Source of the DNA: Volvariella volvacea V23
Lineage: Eukaryota > Basidiomycota > Agaricomycetes > Agaricales > Pluteaceae
NCBI GenBank assembly: GCA_000349905.1
Contig: KB722752.1
Span: forward strand, 575,697 to 639,696
Direction: 5' to 3'
Length of the DNA: 64,000 nt
The translations under genes and the position numbers were made by a program. Below the pieces are notes generated by a model that made no database searches, had not been told where the DNA came from, and saw only the letters and a list, made by a program, of their open reading frames with translations. Numbering within the stretch: position 1 is the first letter of the stretch; each line of letters starts with the position of its first letter. This document shows, one piece after another, positions 23,701-34,820 of this stretch.

Positions 23701-25247
23701 TCAGAGCATCTCTACGGGAAGCGGGGCTTGGGTGGCTACGTTGACAAATCCTGTGACATTGTTGGACAGACCTCTGTGGCGACTATGGACGACGCCGACG
23801 ACTCAAAAAAGACAGAACCTGGAGCGATTCGATCTCCGGAGAATCACCCTCAAGTCTGCAAAACTCTTGGCGACTCTAATGTTCCTGGTGCTGACTTTGA
23901 TTCTTCGAGGAGCGAGCTGGATATTTCGAACGACATTTCCTTGATTAATCGAAGTATGGACTCTTTGACCTTTGCTCGTCTTCGCGCCCGTACAATAGCG
24001 TCCGCAACACCACTTAATCAACCCTTTTTGGACAAGATAGGAGGTTCTATGCCCGCCACAATCACAGAAGCGCAACGGAGGTCGCCCGGGCCACCGGACT
24101 CACTAGTCGATTCACACACCGTAAAACTAGCGGTGGTCGATAATGATCAAGACACCATCCGGAACAACCACAAGTACCTTGCCTCCCTGCAAGTCATCCA
24201 AGCCCGTGGCCTGATGGCCGCGATCACCTGCCCTTGGCACAAGATTACATTAATTGAAAGAGAAATACTGTTTCCGAGAAACTTGGACAATGCCACAATG
24301 TTCAGCGATGTGAGCCTTATACTGGACCCATTCACCGCCATCATTTTTGCATCCCTATTCTGTCTTTCGGCTCGGGGTGCCGAATTGGTTTCTTTGGTTT
24401 CGCAGATGTCGTGGAAGTTCGAGGATATCTTGATCGTGTTCGAGGCCTTTCCCGAGAATGCAGCCCAATCGAGAGGTAACGCTCAAGCGGGTAAGTTCAA
24501 AGAGGGTAAGGTGATGGCCAGAGTGTCGCTTATGGATAGAACCGACCAGCACCCTCACACAATGTTCATAACCCTTTGAACACGCCTTATGCGTACACGC
24601 CCCCCATCATCAAAGCCACGCAAAAGTTCAAGCGAGATCTGGCAATCGCCGAAGCATTTGGAACGAAGAGAGCGGGAGAAGCGGCTAGAGTACGTTATGC
24701 GTTTGCGGATAGCGCCGGTGATGTTGCGAGGCTATGTAGATGGTTTGGTGATGAGGCGGAGAGCATAGCATCCCAGAGGGTCAAGAAAATGTTGGAAAGA
24801 TACGGGAGTGGAGAGGATGAGGAGGAATTCTCCGCGATTTCTCAGTGGTTGTGGGGGGAGAGAGAATGGTTGAGGGATGACCTGGACGATGTGTGTTGAT
24901 TGTTCCATTTGCGGCTGCCTCTAGTCTCCTAGCGCTATTGCTTTCTAATAGTTTCCCTTCCCCCCGCCACATCACCACTTGAAACAGGTGCAGAGGGAAG
25001 AGGAAATTCTCGCCTCAGCTGAAGGGTTCAACCGATTCGCCGCCTCCGCCATCCTCTCGCATTCTAGTTTGCAAAACTTCCTTGACTTAACAGCACAAGA
25101 AAGAATATATCAATTTGGACTGCTCGTTGGAGTAGAGACAATAGTGAGTAGTATATTGACGATATATATATAATACATTATGCATAACTGAAATAATAGG
25201 AGATGTTTAATGATTCGCTGGAGAGGATGCAAGTATGTCCGGAATGA
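20748..25247 (+). CDS. XPF-like/(HhH)2 protein, SHOC1/Zip2-like meiotic crossover factor (tentative, 1263 aa)
   Basis: Thirteen exons join in frame: 20748-20876, 20928-21198, 21243-21414, 21460-21827, 21877-22011, 22063-22117, 22196-22506, 22570-22747, 22794-23178, 23248-24490, 24550-24890, 24988-25143, 25200-25247. The first 1000 residues are low in recognisable domains and partly acidic/Ser-rich. The end carries a region like the XPF nuclease fold without its acidic catalytic motif (V-S-L-I-L-D-P-F-T-A-I-I-F, then W-K-F-E-D-I-L-I-V-F-E), followed by helices and a helix-hairpin-helix-like tail (F-A-A-S-A-I-L...L-Q-N-F-L-D-L...R-I-Y-Q-F-G). That order and the long N-terminal extension fit SHOC1/Zip2, which with Spo16 stabilises crossover intermediates in meiosis. 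The exon structure is well supported by phase; the family name is my inference from the C terminus. Expression would be expected in basidia. Confidence 0.6.
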
Positions 25248-25257
25248 GGCGGCTAGC

Positions 25258-25766
25258 TTAGTTGTTGTTGATGAAGCGCCTAAATTCATCTGGGAACATT
25301 ACAACTAACTGCAGCAGGCGTGTTCAATTGGAGGTGACGTGTCAAGTGAGGAGGTCTACTTACTGCCATGCCTGCACGCCATACATTCAACTTTTGCTCG
25401 ATGTCTTGCCTTTGAGTCTCTGAAGCTCTCTCAGTGTGACCGGGTGAGACTAATCCTCGGAATGATGCTTGCAAACGGCCGATTAGCCCTTGGTCCAAGG
25501 TCAAGATCCTGTTCAGATGAAGCGTTGGGCGTTGTGCACAAGTGAACTAGGGAATGGGCAACATACGAGTCTAATCGTTGTAAGCAGACATCGGGGAGGG
25601 AGTTTGTGATGGCGTAGTCAACAGCGTCCTGGATTATAGGCTCTAAGCTGGGGTATTTCTGTTGAGGTACGCGTCAGCTATACTTTTGAGCTGAGAATGG
25701 GCGAATAGGGTCTACGTTTCCCACTTGAGTTGCTTTAGCTTGAATATTTGAGAGAAGAGATGACAT
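25258..25766 (-). CDS. Small helical protein of unknown function (112 aa), convergent with the SHOC1-like gene
   Basis: Four exons (25766-25716, 25658-25567, 25508-25364, 25308-25258) join in frame with normal GT-AG borders and stop at TAA. The product is hydrophilic and predicted mostly helical, with Q-R-Q-D-I-E-Q-K-L in the middle and F-P-D-E-F-R-R-F-I-N-N-N at the end. There is no signal peptide, membrane segment or cysteine pattern. I do not recognise the family. The stop codon lies 10 bases from the stop of the convergent SHOC1-like gene, so the 3' untranslated regions must overlap. Intact splice sites and frame across four exons support a real gene. Confidence 0.55.
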
Positions 25767-26002
25767 TGATATGGGAGAAAGCGTTTTAGGGGAAGCACTC
25801 GCGAGCAGGTGGGTTTTTATATCCGCAGCACAATTTTACCTCAATGCTTAGGCATAGGCTCCGTTAAGTCCGTCCATATAGAAAGTCTTTCTCAACCCTT
25901 TTTTAAATTTCTTATAATATGAATGGGTTGTGACATTCTAATGACTCGCATTTCTACGATATCCCTCTAACTATTCCTGGCCGGAGTGCACCCACCCCCC
26001 AT

Positions 26003-27375
26003 CTAGTCCCTTGCCCTTACCGGTGCCCGAATAACGGGGTCGATGGCGAACGTTTGATCTTCTGGTTCTACAGAGAAGTTCTTTCTCCATAGTGCTTTCA
26101 ATGGCTCCGGAGTGGGCCAAGCCAGCTCTTCGTTCCGTAGATATAGTCTGAGCAGGTGTCTCCTACACACCGTCCCTGCGTTAACACAACGCTTTCAAAA
26201 AAATGCCAATTCCGGAAGCCCGTACCTTTTATTGTCATCATCAACAAACGCATTCCTGGCGTGAAATACAGACAGATTATTGATATACTGAATGTCCCCT
26301 TTCTGAAAGTTGAGCTTCAGAGCAAATTTCTCGCCTAAAAAGTGGAGAGCGTCGAGTGCCTCCGCTTGTGCATCGGATATGGGAGGAATGTCTGGGGAGC
26401 GAGAGAGGGCCTGATATCCAGTGAAGTACCGCCGAGCATACTGAATGATTATTCTGGAATCCAGGAAGTAAAGAAGGGGGCGATTGACATAAGGGGGGTC
26501 CCTTCCGAACCTTCAAAAGAAATAATTAATCAAGCCGTCTGTAAGATGCCAAGGAAGGGGAATCACTCGTCAAACGGCCAATCTTCGGACAGGACCTTAA
26601 CCAGATCAGGTCGCTTTTCTGCCAACTCGTTGTAGACTCTCCAACTGCTACTGATGAACGACTCCCCTCCCTCCTTCGCCACCTCCAATGCAAACAGCGA
26701 TACTATATCACTTCCCTGATCGGTATGGAAGACCTGCTTCTCGGTCGTGTATGCAGGACCGCCGATGAGCTTTTTTCCTTCCTTCCCGTAGCTGGCAGTG
26801 GAGCTTGTCAAGTCCTTGATGTGAGATAGGACTCCACCATTAGCGTCCTGCAAGCCCCGGGATGACCCGATGTAGGACGAGATGCCTGCATAGATTAATA
26901 CGTTATCGTAAGACGAATATGACTCGACTGGAATGGTGCGAAGGACAAAAAAAACCCCTGCCCGAGTGGAGCTCGTTCGCAAGGGACTTGAGCGCGGGGC
27001 CTAGGGTTGGGAGAGGGAAGGTTTTTTGGGACACATGACCGAGGTGAAGATTGAGACCTGCAGAGCGGACGGTGTTTATTCTAGCTCGCGGTATAACCCA
27101 ACACTGATTGACGTACTGTGGAAGTGCGCAACAGCATTCTGGATCTCCGTGAGGTGGCCGTCAGTCAGATTGTAGACCCATCGACTCTCATCGAAGCCCC
27201 AATCTTGGCCCTCCCATATGAGGGGTGACACAATCTTCTTAGGAAATCCTTGAGGCAGCGGGGTGTGAGGGAGATCAGGATCTACGGCTAAGCGGCGAGC
27301 TGAACGTGCTTGCCAGTCGGCGTAGTTAGGTTGGTAGGCGAGGGGAGGACTGATGCTAGTGAGATTTGTAGTCAT
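26003..27375 (-). CDS. TauD/TfdA-type 2-oxoglutarate dioxygenase with a one-base frameshift
   Basis: Four exons (27375-27117, 27057-26567, 26510-26226, 26162-26003) would give about 397 aa. Features are an N-terminal P-L-I-W-E-G segment, G-R-G-F-F-V-L-R, the iron-binding F-H-T-D-Q-G-S-D in exon 2, N-N-L-S-V-F-H-A-R-N-A-F with the distal His in exon 3, and a basic/acidic C terminus. This family oxidises small acids or related compounds in fungi; the substrate is unknown. In exon 2 a run of eight A on the plus strand (26947-26954) breaks the frame between S-G-R-G and F-F-V-L-R; seven would keep it. Every other exon border and motif is intact, so a homopolymer sequencing error or a very recent mutation are the two explanations. 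Confidence 0.85.
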
Positions 27376-28123
27376 ATCTTCAAGGAAGGGGGTGTGCAAC
27401 GAAGGGGTGATGATACACAAAGCGAAGAATACGCGATCATGGGAGAGGATGTCGTGATGGTGTGTTTGATGATCATCAACACCTCAACAACTTGAAGCCA
27501 TGTGATCAACTCGAACCATCTGGCCCTATAACGATCATACGAGTCGTCTGGGACAGACTGTAAAGTGCTGATCCGGAGTATAAATTTTCTTCCTTTGACT
27601 TCAGTGGTGATGGTCGCTCCCTAGCACAGAAAATTTTGTTTCGGCTGGGTGTCTAGTTAGGACTAATCGTTGACCTAAAATAGCATCGATGAACCTCGTT
27701 CTACCCTAACTCATAATTAAGCGGATTGACAGGGCGTCGAGGCGTATTCAGGATAATATAGGCAATATAGAGTGAGCTGGTTCGTTGACGATCATGATCG
27801 AGGGTGTACCGACGTCGCGCATGCGCGTTCCTTACCCCAAACCCCGCTTCCTTCCCCTTAACTACCCCCACCAAGTTAGCTACGATCTAAATTTTCCAAC
27901 ATTTTCACTGACGAGAGAGAACCTACTCCCAAAAAAGGATCAATTTCCGAAAAACAGTTCAACAAAGTATGCCATCTCTATGGCTCTCTCAACGGGACAG
28001 GAGGGTCGATCAGCATGGACAAATGTAGCGAACGGAATGAGATACACCCCAGAATCACGTTCACCCTTGATGGATCGTATCCTTATCCACCAACGAATAG
28101 CCATCTCGGAGATGTACCGGTAC
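27376..28123. other. Intergenic
   Basis: This spacer contains a plus-strand chance frame (27785-28141) that runs into the aldo/keto reductase relic in antisense. No gene is supported. Confidence 0.45.
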
Positions 28124-28600
28124 CGTATTCGGGAATCCTAGATTAAATGGAAAGATATCGTTGAATGATTGAATGTGCTCGGGTGTTAAGGAGATGGTGA
28201 GAGCTTTTGCGTTTACCAAAAGGTGTTCCCCCCTCCTTCCACCGCCGATAACTAGGAAGAAGTAGCGGGCTTTATATACGATCGCGACTTGGAATTTGAA
28301 ATTTTAATCAATCAAATTTGTAGCCAAGGCTCGGGAGGAATAAGGGCAAAAATAAACACTTACTGACAGGTACGTTTCGAACTGGCCCGCTCTGTCATAA
28401 GGTGTAACCCTTGGCAGAGTGCCCTCTCGTTATTGATACATTCCCGAGCGACACATATTAATTCCCTCCCTCTGCCTTCGGCCTGCCTTGCCCGTTCTTC
28501 TGGTCATCTGATCGAATACAACCCGCAGCAAGAGTTAAACTCAATATTACGTTCGAACATTGAATGTCGTGCTTGCAAGACGACAAAGGGCGTCTTTTTG
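28124..28600 (-). pseudogene. Aldo/keto reductase relic (two exons recognisable)
   Basis: The stretch 28287-28124 is an open 164-bp exon matching the penultimate exon of the intact AKR at 51 kb: [30 protein letters not shown], with acceptor and donor still in place. Upstream, around 28590-28540, K-T-P-F-V-V-L-Q-A matches exon 4 (K-T-P-F-V-V-F-Q-A), and a degraded I-R-S-D block near 28500 matches exon 5. The N-terminal catalytic half is absent. It lies in the same orientation as the two other copies. Confidence 0.7.
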
Positions 28601-29809
28601 GTATACATCTACGCGTCGATGCTCATGGCAATAGACAAAACGAGTACGCCTACTCGAGCGGATCGTTGGCGACAACAATTTGACAGTGAGGGTTTCGACA
28701 GTAGGTGGAAGAGGGTCTCTTGTAATTGTGGCGCTAGGATTCTCGTGGGTGGGTTCAGAGCGTAACACGCCGTGGTTGCATTGCTACTAAGGATACCGAC
28801 TGGTCTATATTATCGATTGTGGCGGTCGTGCACCGACCTTGAGCTGCATAACGCTAGTTGCTGTCTCTTCTTCGTATGTTTGCCGCTGACATCCGTCGGC
28901 AGAGAAAGGGCAGAAGCGATGATAAAACCACCAAGTTTAGGACCGCAGTACCGCGAGATTAAAAGAGAGGGATTCTGGCTCGGGAAATCAGGGAGATTTC
29001 TTGAAATTGTTGAACCCCATGAGATACGTGTTTCGGGGAGACGCGTAGCGCTGGCGGGGTTCAACGACGTGTTATCAGCAATAGGGTTTCGTGACACAAC
29101 CCGCACTGAAAGGAGACGCGCAATTTCTTGGCACAACTGCGTCGATCTCTGGCCTCTTTGGATCGCTGTAATCCGTATGTTCCCGTATTAGTGGGGGATG
29201 CCCAAACCGCAGAGGGCGACTATACCGGAGATCTTATCAGCCGTACAGCAAGAAGATCATTACTTTTCAGTTGGAAGATGCGGGACGACATATACAGGCT
29301 CAGAGAGGAAGAGCAGCCGTGGCTCGAAGGTGAATGTGAGTGATGAACATGTTTTGGCGCGATTGTCACGCAATGTGACAATCTGCGGATGATTGCCAAC
29401 CTCTGTGAACTGAAGCATCCGCGTCGCAAACGTATTCAAAACTCTCAAGTAATCTAGTCGTATCGTAGTGCAAGCAGTTGAAGCATGTAGCATTGTTCGC
29501 CATCGTTTGAACTTAATTTGAGCCCGGACACAAATCATCGCGGGGGCTCACCGACACCGCCCACTCTGTTATGTGATTACCATGAGCCAAATCCAACGTT
29601 CTGCTGGAGCATGTAGTCGGTATTTACGTTAGGCTCCTAGCAAGTACGCATCAGATTTGTTTTGCTGGTGCTGGAGCACGGGCGCTAAACCTGAGCGAAC
29701 CCGAGCACATCGGAGCCGAGCCACGTGGAAGTAACGTCAAGATTGCCCAGAGGCCAACTTTCATTCAACGCCTATTGACATACTGCAGAAACGACACACA
29801 ACCCGGTCC
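28601..29809. other. Intergenic, no gene supported
   Basis: A plus-strand open frame (28772-29191, 139 codons) and its antisense frame occur here. Neither shows a domain or a paralog. Nothing else is seen. Confidence 0.45.
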
Positions 29810-30144
29810 CTACTGTGCCTTTGGCGTAATGAACTGCGCAACCGGTTGGACGTCCACATTCGCAAACGCAGCCAACGAGAACGGATATATCCCCGACGCG
29901 TAGATGCCCTACAGGCCATCGTTTGAATTAGCATTAGCACCAGAGGCGAGCCATGAAGTGGGAGGGCAACATACCATGACGTTGTTAGGGAATCCAGGTT
30001 CGAAGGGTAAGATGCCTTCGAGGTACTGAATTTGGTCAGGTGCTAGTGAGATGGTGAGACCCTCGATGTTGGAGAGTAGATGTTCGGCTTTGCGGCCGCC
30101 GATGATGGGGAAGATGTAGGGTGCCTTGTGGAGGACGTACGCGA

Positions 30145-30230
30145 TTGCGACTGGTTTGAGGGTACCGAAGGGCAGTTAAGAGGGTTGTTGCGACTGGTTT
30201 GAGGGTACCGAAGGGCAGTTAAGAGGGTTG
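30145..30230. repeat. 43-bp perfect tandem duplication over a splice acceptor
   Basis: Positions 30145-30187 and 30188-30230 are identical. On the minus strand the unit contains the acceptor CCAG before the V-A-I-A-Y exon, so two candidate acceptors stand side by side in the AKR pseudogene. Confidence 0.9.
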
Positions 30231-31282
30231 TTGGGTTAGTCGCTGGAAATGCGCGTGATGGACGCATGTTAAGGCTTACCAGCAGTAATGTGTTTCGCGC
30301 CGACTTGTTTAGCCACGACCTCCAATGCCTGACACATCTTCTTCTCGTCCGGGGTGCGCTCCCATCCCATTCCAAAGACATCCCGTCCCTTCTCCCCTGT
30401 CTGCTTTCTCTTCTCCTCCTCTTCGTCAGTTCTGATGTGTCCACCAGCGAGGACGTTCCACAGCATTAAGGCCATGCCTGCAAGAGGAATAGAAATTAGC
30501 GATAGTGCGCGTGAGAGACAGGAGGGGGGATCGACCTTCGTGTCGACACATCGGCAAAATTTCACGCTCAATATCGCGTTGGAGAATAGAATAGGGGGCT
30601 TGGAAGACGACGAATGGAGTTTTTCCGTTTGCCTTTGCGTATTCATTCGCTTTTATGGCAAACCATGCCGGTGAGTTGGATATACCCTATCAAAACCCAT
30701 CACACATCAACCAACACACCTCTCTTCACAGTCCTGCATCTATAAGCCACTTACAAGGTAGAGCACCTTTCCCGTCACAACCAAATTATGCAACCCATCC
30801 ATGATCTCCTCTATCGAGGTCTGGAGGTCCCAGTAGTGGACGTAATAGATGTCGACGTAATCCGTGCGGAGCTTTTTCAGACTGGCGTCGAGCGTGATGC
30901 GCATGTTTTTGATGTGGTTGCCGACATAAGAGGGGTGCTGTGTGACGTTGGACGGAACGGTGCGGAACCACATGTTGTTGGTGTACTGCCCGGTGGCGAT
31001 GGAAAAGAAGGGTGGTGGATGAGCGTCGGACGCGTAGATGAGAGAAAGCGGGACCTACCTTGGTTGCAATCACAAGCTGGTCGCGAATACCCCGCTTCTC
31101 CGCCCACTCACCAATAAACTCCTCCGACGTGCCGTCCTGGCTACAAGCACGGAGAGCCTCCCGTGAGTATGGCCCCCATTTATCGCCGACGCCCATGGCG
31201 CCCAGGGAGAGAGGCGAAACGAGCACTTCGGCGCGGGAGGGGAGTTTGCGGTAGCGGCCTAGAGGAGAGGGCGCGGGAGGGG

Positions 31283-31317
31283 GGCTGGGGAAGAGGGGCT
31301 GGGGAAGAGGGGCTGGG
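31283..31317. repeat. 14-bp tandem repeat, 2.5 copies, in AKR pseudogene start
   Basis: The unit GGCTGGGGAAGAGG occurs at 31283-31296 and 31297-31310 with a partial third copy. Fourteen is not a multiple of three. One unit fewer would place the ATG just upstream (minus strand) in frame with the reductase. Confidence 0.85.
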
Positions 31318-31343
31318 TCATTGCGAGTGTGCGAAGAGCTCAA

Positions 31344-32559
31344 GTTGGTCGGTGATGGGTGAGCTGCGAGGCTGGGTTTGAGTTGGGTCTTTTTAGCGAT
31401 GAGGTGCGGTAGGCTTTATACCCTTCACCGGTCATTGGTGTCCCTTATTCGTGCCGTCTGTATATCGTACGCGCACGAAGTCCTCCCGGCATCCTCAGAC
31501 CACCCGTGCGTAGACCTATGAGCGCCAATCACGGCCACAAGGGACCAAGCATATAAAGAAGACCCGGCTTGAAGCCGGCATTGCTCCCGTGCCCACTTTC
31601 TCAGTGGATCTGTTGGGCAGTGGATAGGAGTAGACGGATTTGGGATAGGGCCGTCGAAGCGCGGACGCGTAGGACGCGTGGATAAATGAGTCTGAGTCAT
31701 CGCGCACTTGAGGCTGGCGGAGTTTTCACGTTCGCGGGACCGAGACTTCTGTTCTGATCCTTTACTTTCACGCATGACTCAAGCTTGGATGGCGGGAGGA
31801 GAGATAGCACCTTTGCTGTTGGAGAAAGGGTTTGTTGAGACGATAAACGCGGGGATGCATACACATGTAGGACGTACTGGCGGTGTTGCGCTGTAAACAC
31901 GGGACAGATATGGCTAGCGGAAGCTAATTCAGGCAAACTGGCGCAAGTACACCCTTAATGCGACAACTCAACATTGCATGTTGTACAGCCAACATCTGAA
32001 CAGCTACTTGCATCCATATCCGATACTTGCCATTGATGTTATCACTACTCACACACCAGCAGCACATGCGCCCAGCAGGAGATCACCCAGACTGCCAAGA
32101 CAAACAATCTCCCACTCTCGGTGTTTGACGCGATACTGCCGGGGTGCGTGGCAATATCACGTCGATCAAAGATGCGAATATTAACGGGTCATAAGAGTGT
32201 GTACAGCTGTGTACAGTAAGTTGGGCGGGAAATGAGTTGATCCTAATTACGTCGCAGGCGATCAATTAGCGCGTTTTGTGATAAATTACGACGCGTACGT
32301 GTAGGCGCGTCGTGCCGATGTTGATGGTGTTGGCGGCGTGTCCATCCTTTTTTTTTTTGCCATAACTAGTGTAATCGGAGAAATGTTGCACATATATAGC
32401 GTGTCTGCAACGACAGTGTACCATAAGTACACGTTCTTGTTTAAAGGAAATTTTTCGTGGAATAGAGACAAAAGAAGGAAGCGAGCAATGTGAAAGGAGC
32501 TGGGGAGGAGGAAAGAAGATGAGTTCCAAGCATATAGAGTAGAATATAAAGCATAATAT
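31344..32559. other. Intergenic, no gene supported
   Basis: Short frames on both strands, none with a domain or splice-supported continuation. The left part should contain the former promoter of the AKR pseudogene. Confidence 0.45.
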
Positions 32560-32760
32560 GCCTTGGGTCCAGCACTGGCACTGTCTTGCAATAAATCCGG
32601 TAGTGATCCTGGGACGATGCACAAACTACAAGTGACATCAACGCCCAGCTAAAAATCCAGGAAGAAAAAAGAGGCGCATTTTCTTACCTTGGGATAACCA
32701 TTTGTTGTCCATATAAGTGCTTAAAAAACCTTCTGCGATAGGCCCTATGACGATCTTTGA
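32560..32760 (-). pseudogene. Relic of an unknown gene also seen at 34.8-35.6 kb
   Basis: A donor (exon end 32688), a 79-bp intron and an acceptor (exon start 32608) join N-G-Y-P-K to D-H-Y-R-I-Y. The same junction, G-Y-S-K to D-H-R-R-I-P, occurs at 35204/35134. A stop lies just upstream in this copy, so it is read as a relic. The family is not recognised. Confidence 0.3.
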
Positions 32761-34820
32761 TTACCAATAGATCAATAATTAAGGCAACGTTCAGGAAGGA
32801 GATTGCGGACTTACTTTAGGTGGCAAGCTTTGGTCATTGAACTTTGGTGAATCAGAGAGCTGTTGTCCTTTGTGTTCATCGCCTACGCTTGGTGGATGAA
32901 AAAACTCTTGTGCTCTCTATTCCCTACTCTGGCCACTGCCCTTAGGCCGCCAATGACACTTCACTTTGAAAACCGAGGGAGTATACAATTTGGGGTTTCA
33001 TCACGTGGATGTTCAGAACAGCTGACATCAGGGTTAAATTCCGTACTTTTGTTCTTATTTTTGCTTTTTATTACTTGTGCTAATGTCCTTTAAAAGGCCG
33101 CTTCCCCTGAGCTCGAACCCCCAACTGAAGACCTTCCCGTCACGTGCATGCCGTCCTCAAAATACTGGTCTCGCCGACAACGTCATCTCGTACCAACCTC
33201 CTCGCAGCTTTATCCTGGTAGGCACGCTCAAGCATGGCGTGGCTATTGTATTGACGTCCTCATCCATGATCAATCCAAAGGCCATATACACATCCACGTC
33301 AACAGCAACAGCAACGCCCGCACTTTCATCATCGGGAGCAATCGCTGTAAGCGCTTTCTTCCCTATCCCCATTCGATTTTATGACATGCTGTGTCCCCCA
33401 AGGTATGATTGATGCTCGGTCTTCGAAAATACCAGAAATCGGTGTCACCCAGCTCGCTGTGGTGGCGATTGCAGTGAGTTATACATGAGTTCACAGTTGA
33501 TCTCGTCTTGTTCATCCAGCCTCGTGTCAGCTCTTCCTATTCATCAAGCATTATCCATTCTAAGTTATCGATACCACTCCACGAGCATCACTCGTCATAT
33601 TCTACGGCAAATGGTGAACTTTATGTGTAAGAGTTCTGCCTCGTCATCACACGCATCCATCGTCATTTCGTCATTACCCATTTCGTCTCTTCTAATCTTT
33701 CAACAAATGTAAAGCAAGCTTGCATTATGGGAGTTGGACTCTTCGACCCTGCGCTCGTGTTTTTGTCTGCTTTCTATATAGCTAATAATATGCTATCAGC
33801 TATCGTTATCGTTACCGAGCAATGACACGTCGTGGTAGAGGTGCGTACGACATCCAGGGTTGGTTCCCCAATGGCCACCATAGTGTATGGGCACAAGTGA
33901 GCGCAAAGGGCCCATGCAAAGACTAATCGAGCTGTCCACTAAACATGAAATTCACCTGCAAGAAGACCAGCCAGTGGGATTGGAATCGACGAGATATAAA
34001 CACCCTAGAGTCGTCCTGATACCAAATTCGCGTCGCATGCGCATCTCAAGTCCTATACCCCTCGTTTGTCATAAGCCCCTAAGTTGAAGTGTGATCACTT
34101 CCTTCTGAAATGTTGTTCAGGATGTGTAGGCGGGATGCAAGCAAGTCGCGTGATACGTGATGGGCTCAACGAGTCGGACGCCTTGTTGGACAAAGTAGGC
34201 AATCAAAAGGCACGTTTACACTTGTTTAAGCTAACGACGCTTTTCAGCGACATTGTCCCTTTTTTAAGTTTGACAAACAGAATTTAGGCTTGAACGGGTC
34301 TGCTGCAACCCTATGACTACTCCAGACTCCAATGACGCCCGAGGAACAGTGCTGATCCGGTACCCCTTAGGTTCGGTCTTTTCCTGGTGCGCATGTCTCC
34401 TATATCAGGTCAAAGCCATTAGAGAACGATGGTCCTGCCCAACTCCATTAAAGAGCTAGATCTTACCATTAGTTGGATAGGACAGTCAATAGAACAGCAG
34501 AGTAGAAAGGTCACGCTGTTTGCGTATAAGCTGCGTCATCACTACGACCTGCTATTTGTACATATTTGCCTCTAATCCTCCTCCCAGGTACGATTGCGCG
34601 CAACCCTCTCTGTAAATAAAGGTGGACAGCGCTGGCGGGAGCCAATTTTAACAAAGCAGGCACCTACAGACACGCTCAACTGCTTCACGACAGTCAACAA
34701 CACAGCGCGCAACTGGCTTTCAAGCACCTGATACCCGCGTCCTTGCTGGGTTTCGCCCATTGACGTTCGCGGGGAATGCACACACAACCGCCATCACCTG
34801 GACGCCCATAGTGTAGACGC
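32761..34820. other. Intergenic, possible decayed repeats
   Basis: No complete gene is seen. Near 33350 an exon-like end (S-S-G-A-I-A before a GTAAG) and near 33470 a block P-E-I-G-V-T-Q-L-A-V-V-A-I-A before GTGAG resemble pieces at 41.19 and 41.33 kb (see findings). Confidence 0.35.

Larger units (their letters stand above)
29810..31343 (-). pseudogene. Aldo/keto reductase, second copy, inactivated
   Basis: Nearly all exons of the intact paralog (51126-52676) are recognisable: L-G-R-Y-R-K-L-P-S-R and S-L-G-A-M-G-V-G-D-K-W; E-F-I-G-E-W-A-E-K-R-G; Y-V-D-I-Y-Y-V-H-Y-W-D; a G-x-S-x-x-P-A-W-F-A-I-K block; [18 protein letters not shown]; and a short last exon ending at TAG (29810). Three defects stand out. 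About 30 residues between G-D-K-W-G-P-Y and Q-D-G-T-S-E-E-F, which hold the catalytic Asp and Tyr, are missing. The only nearby ATG is out of frame because of a 14-bp tandem duplication. An intron next to the acceptor near 30150 carries a 43-bp tandem duplication. A working enzyme is not expected. Confidence 0.8.
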
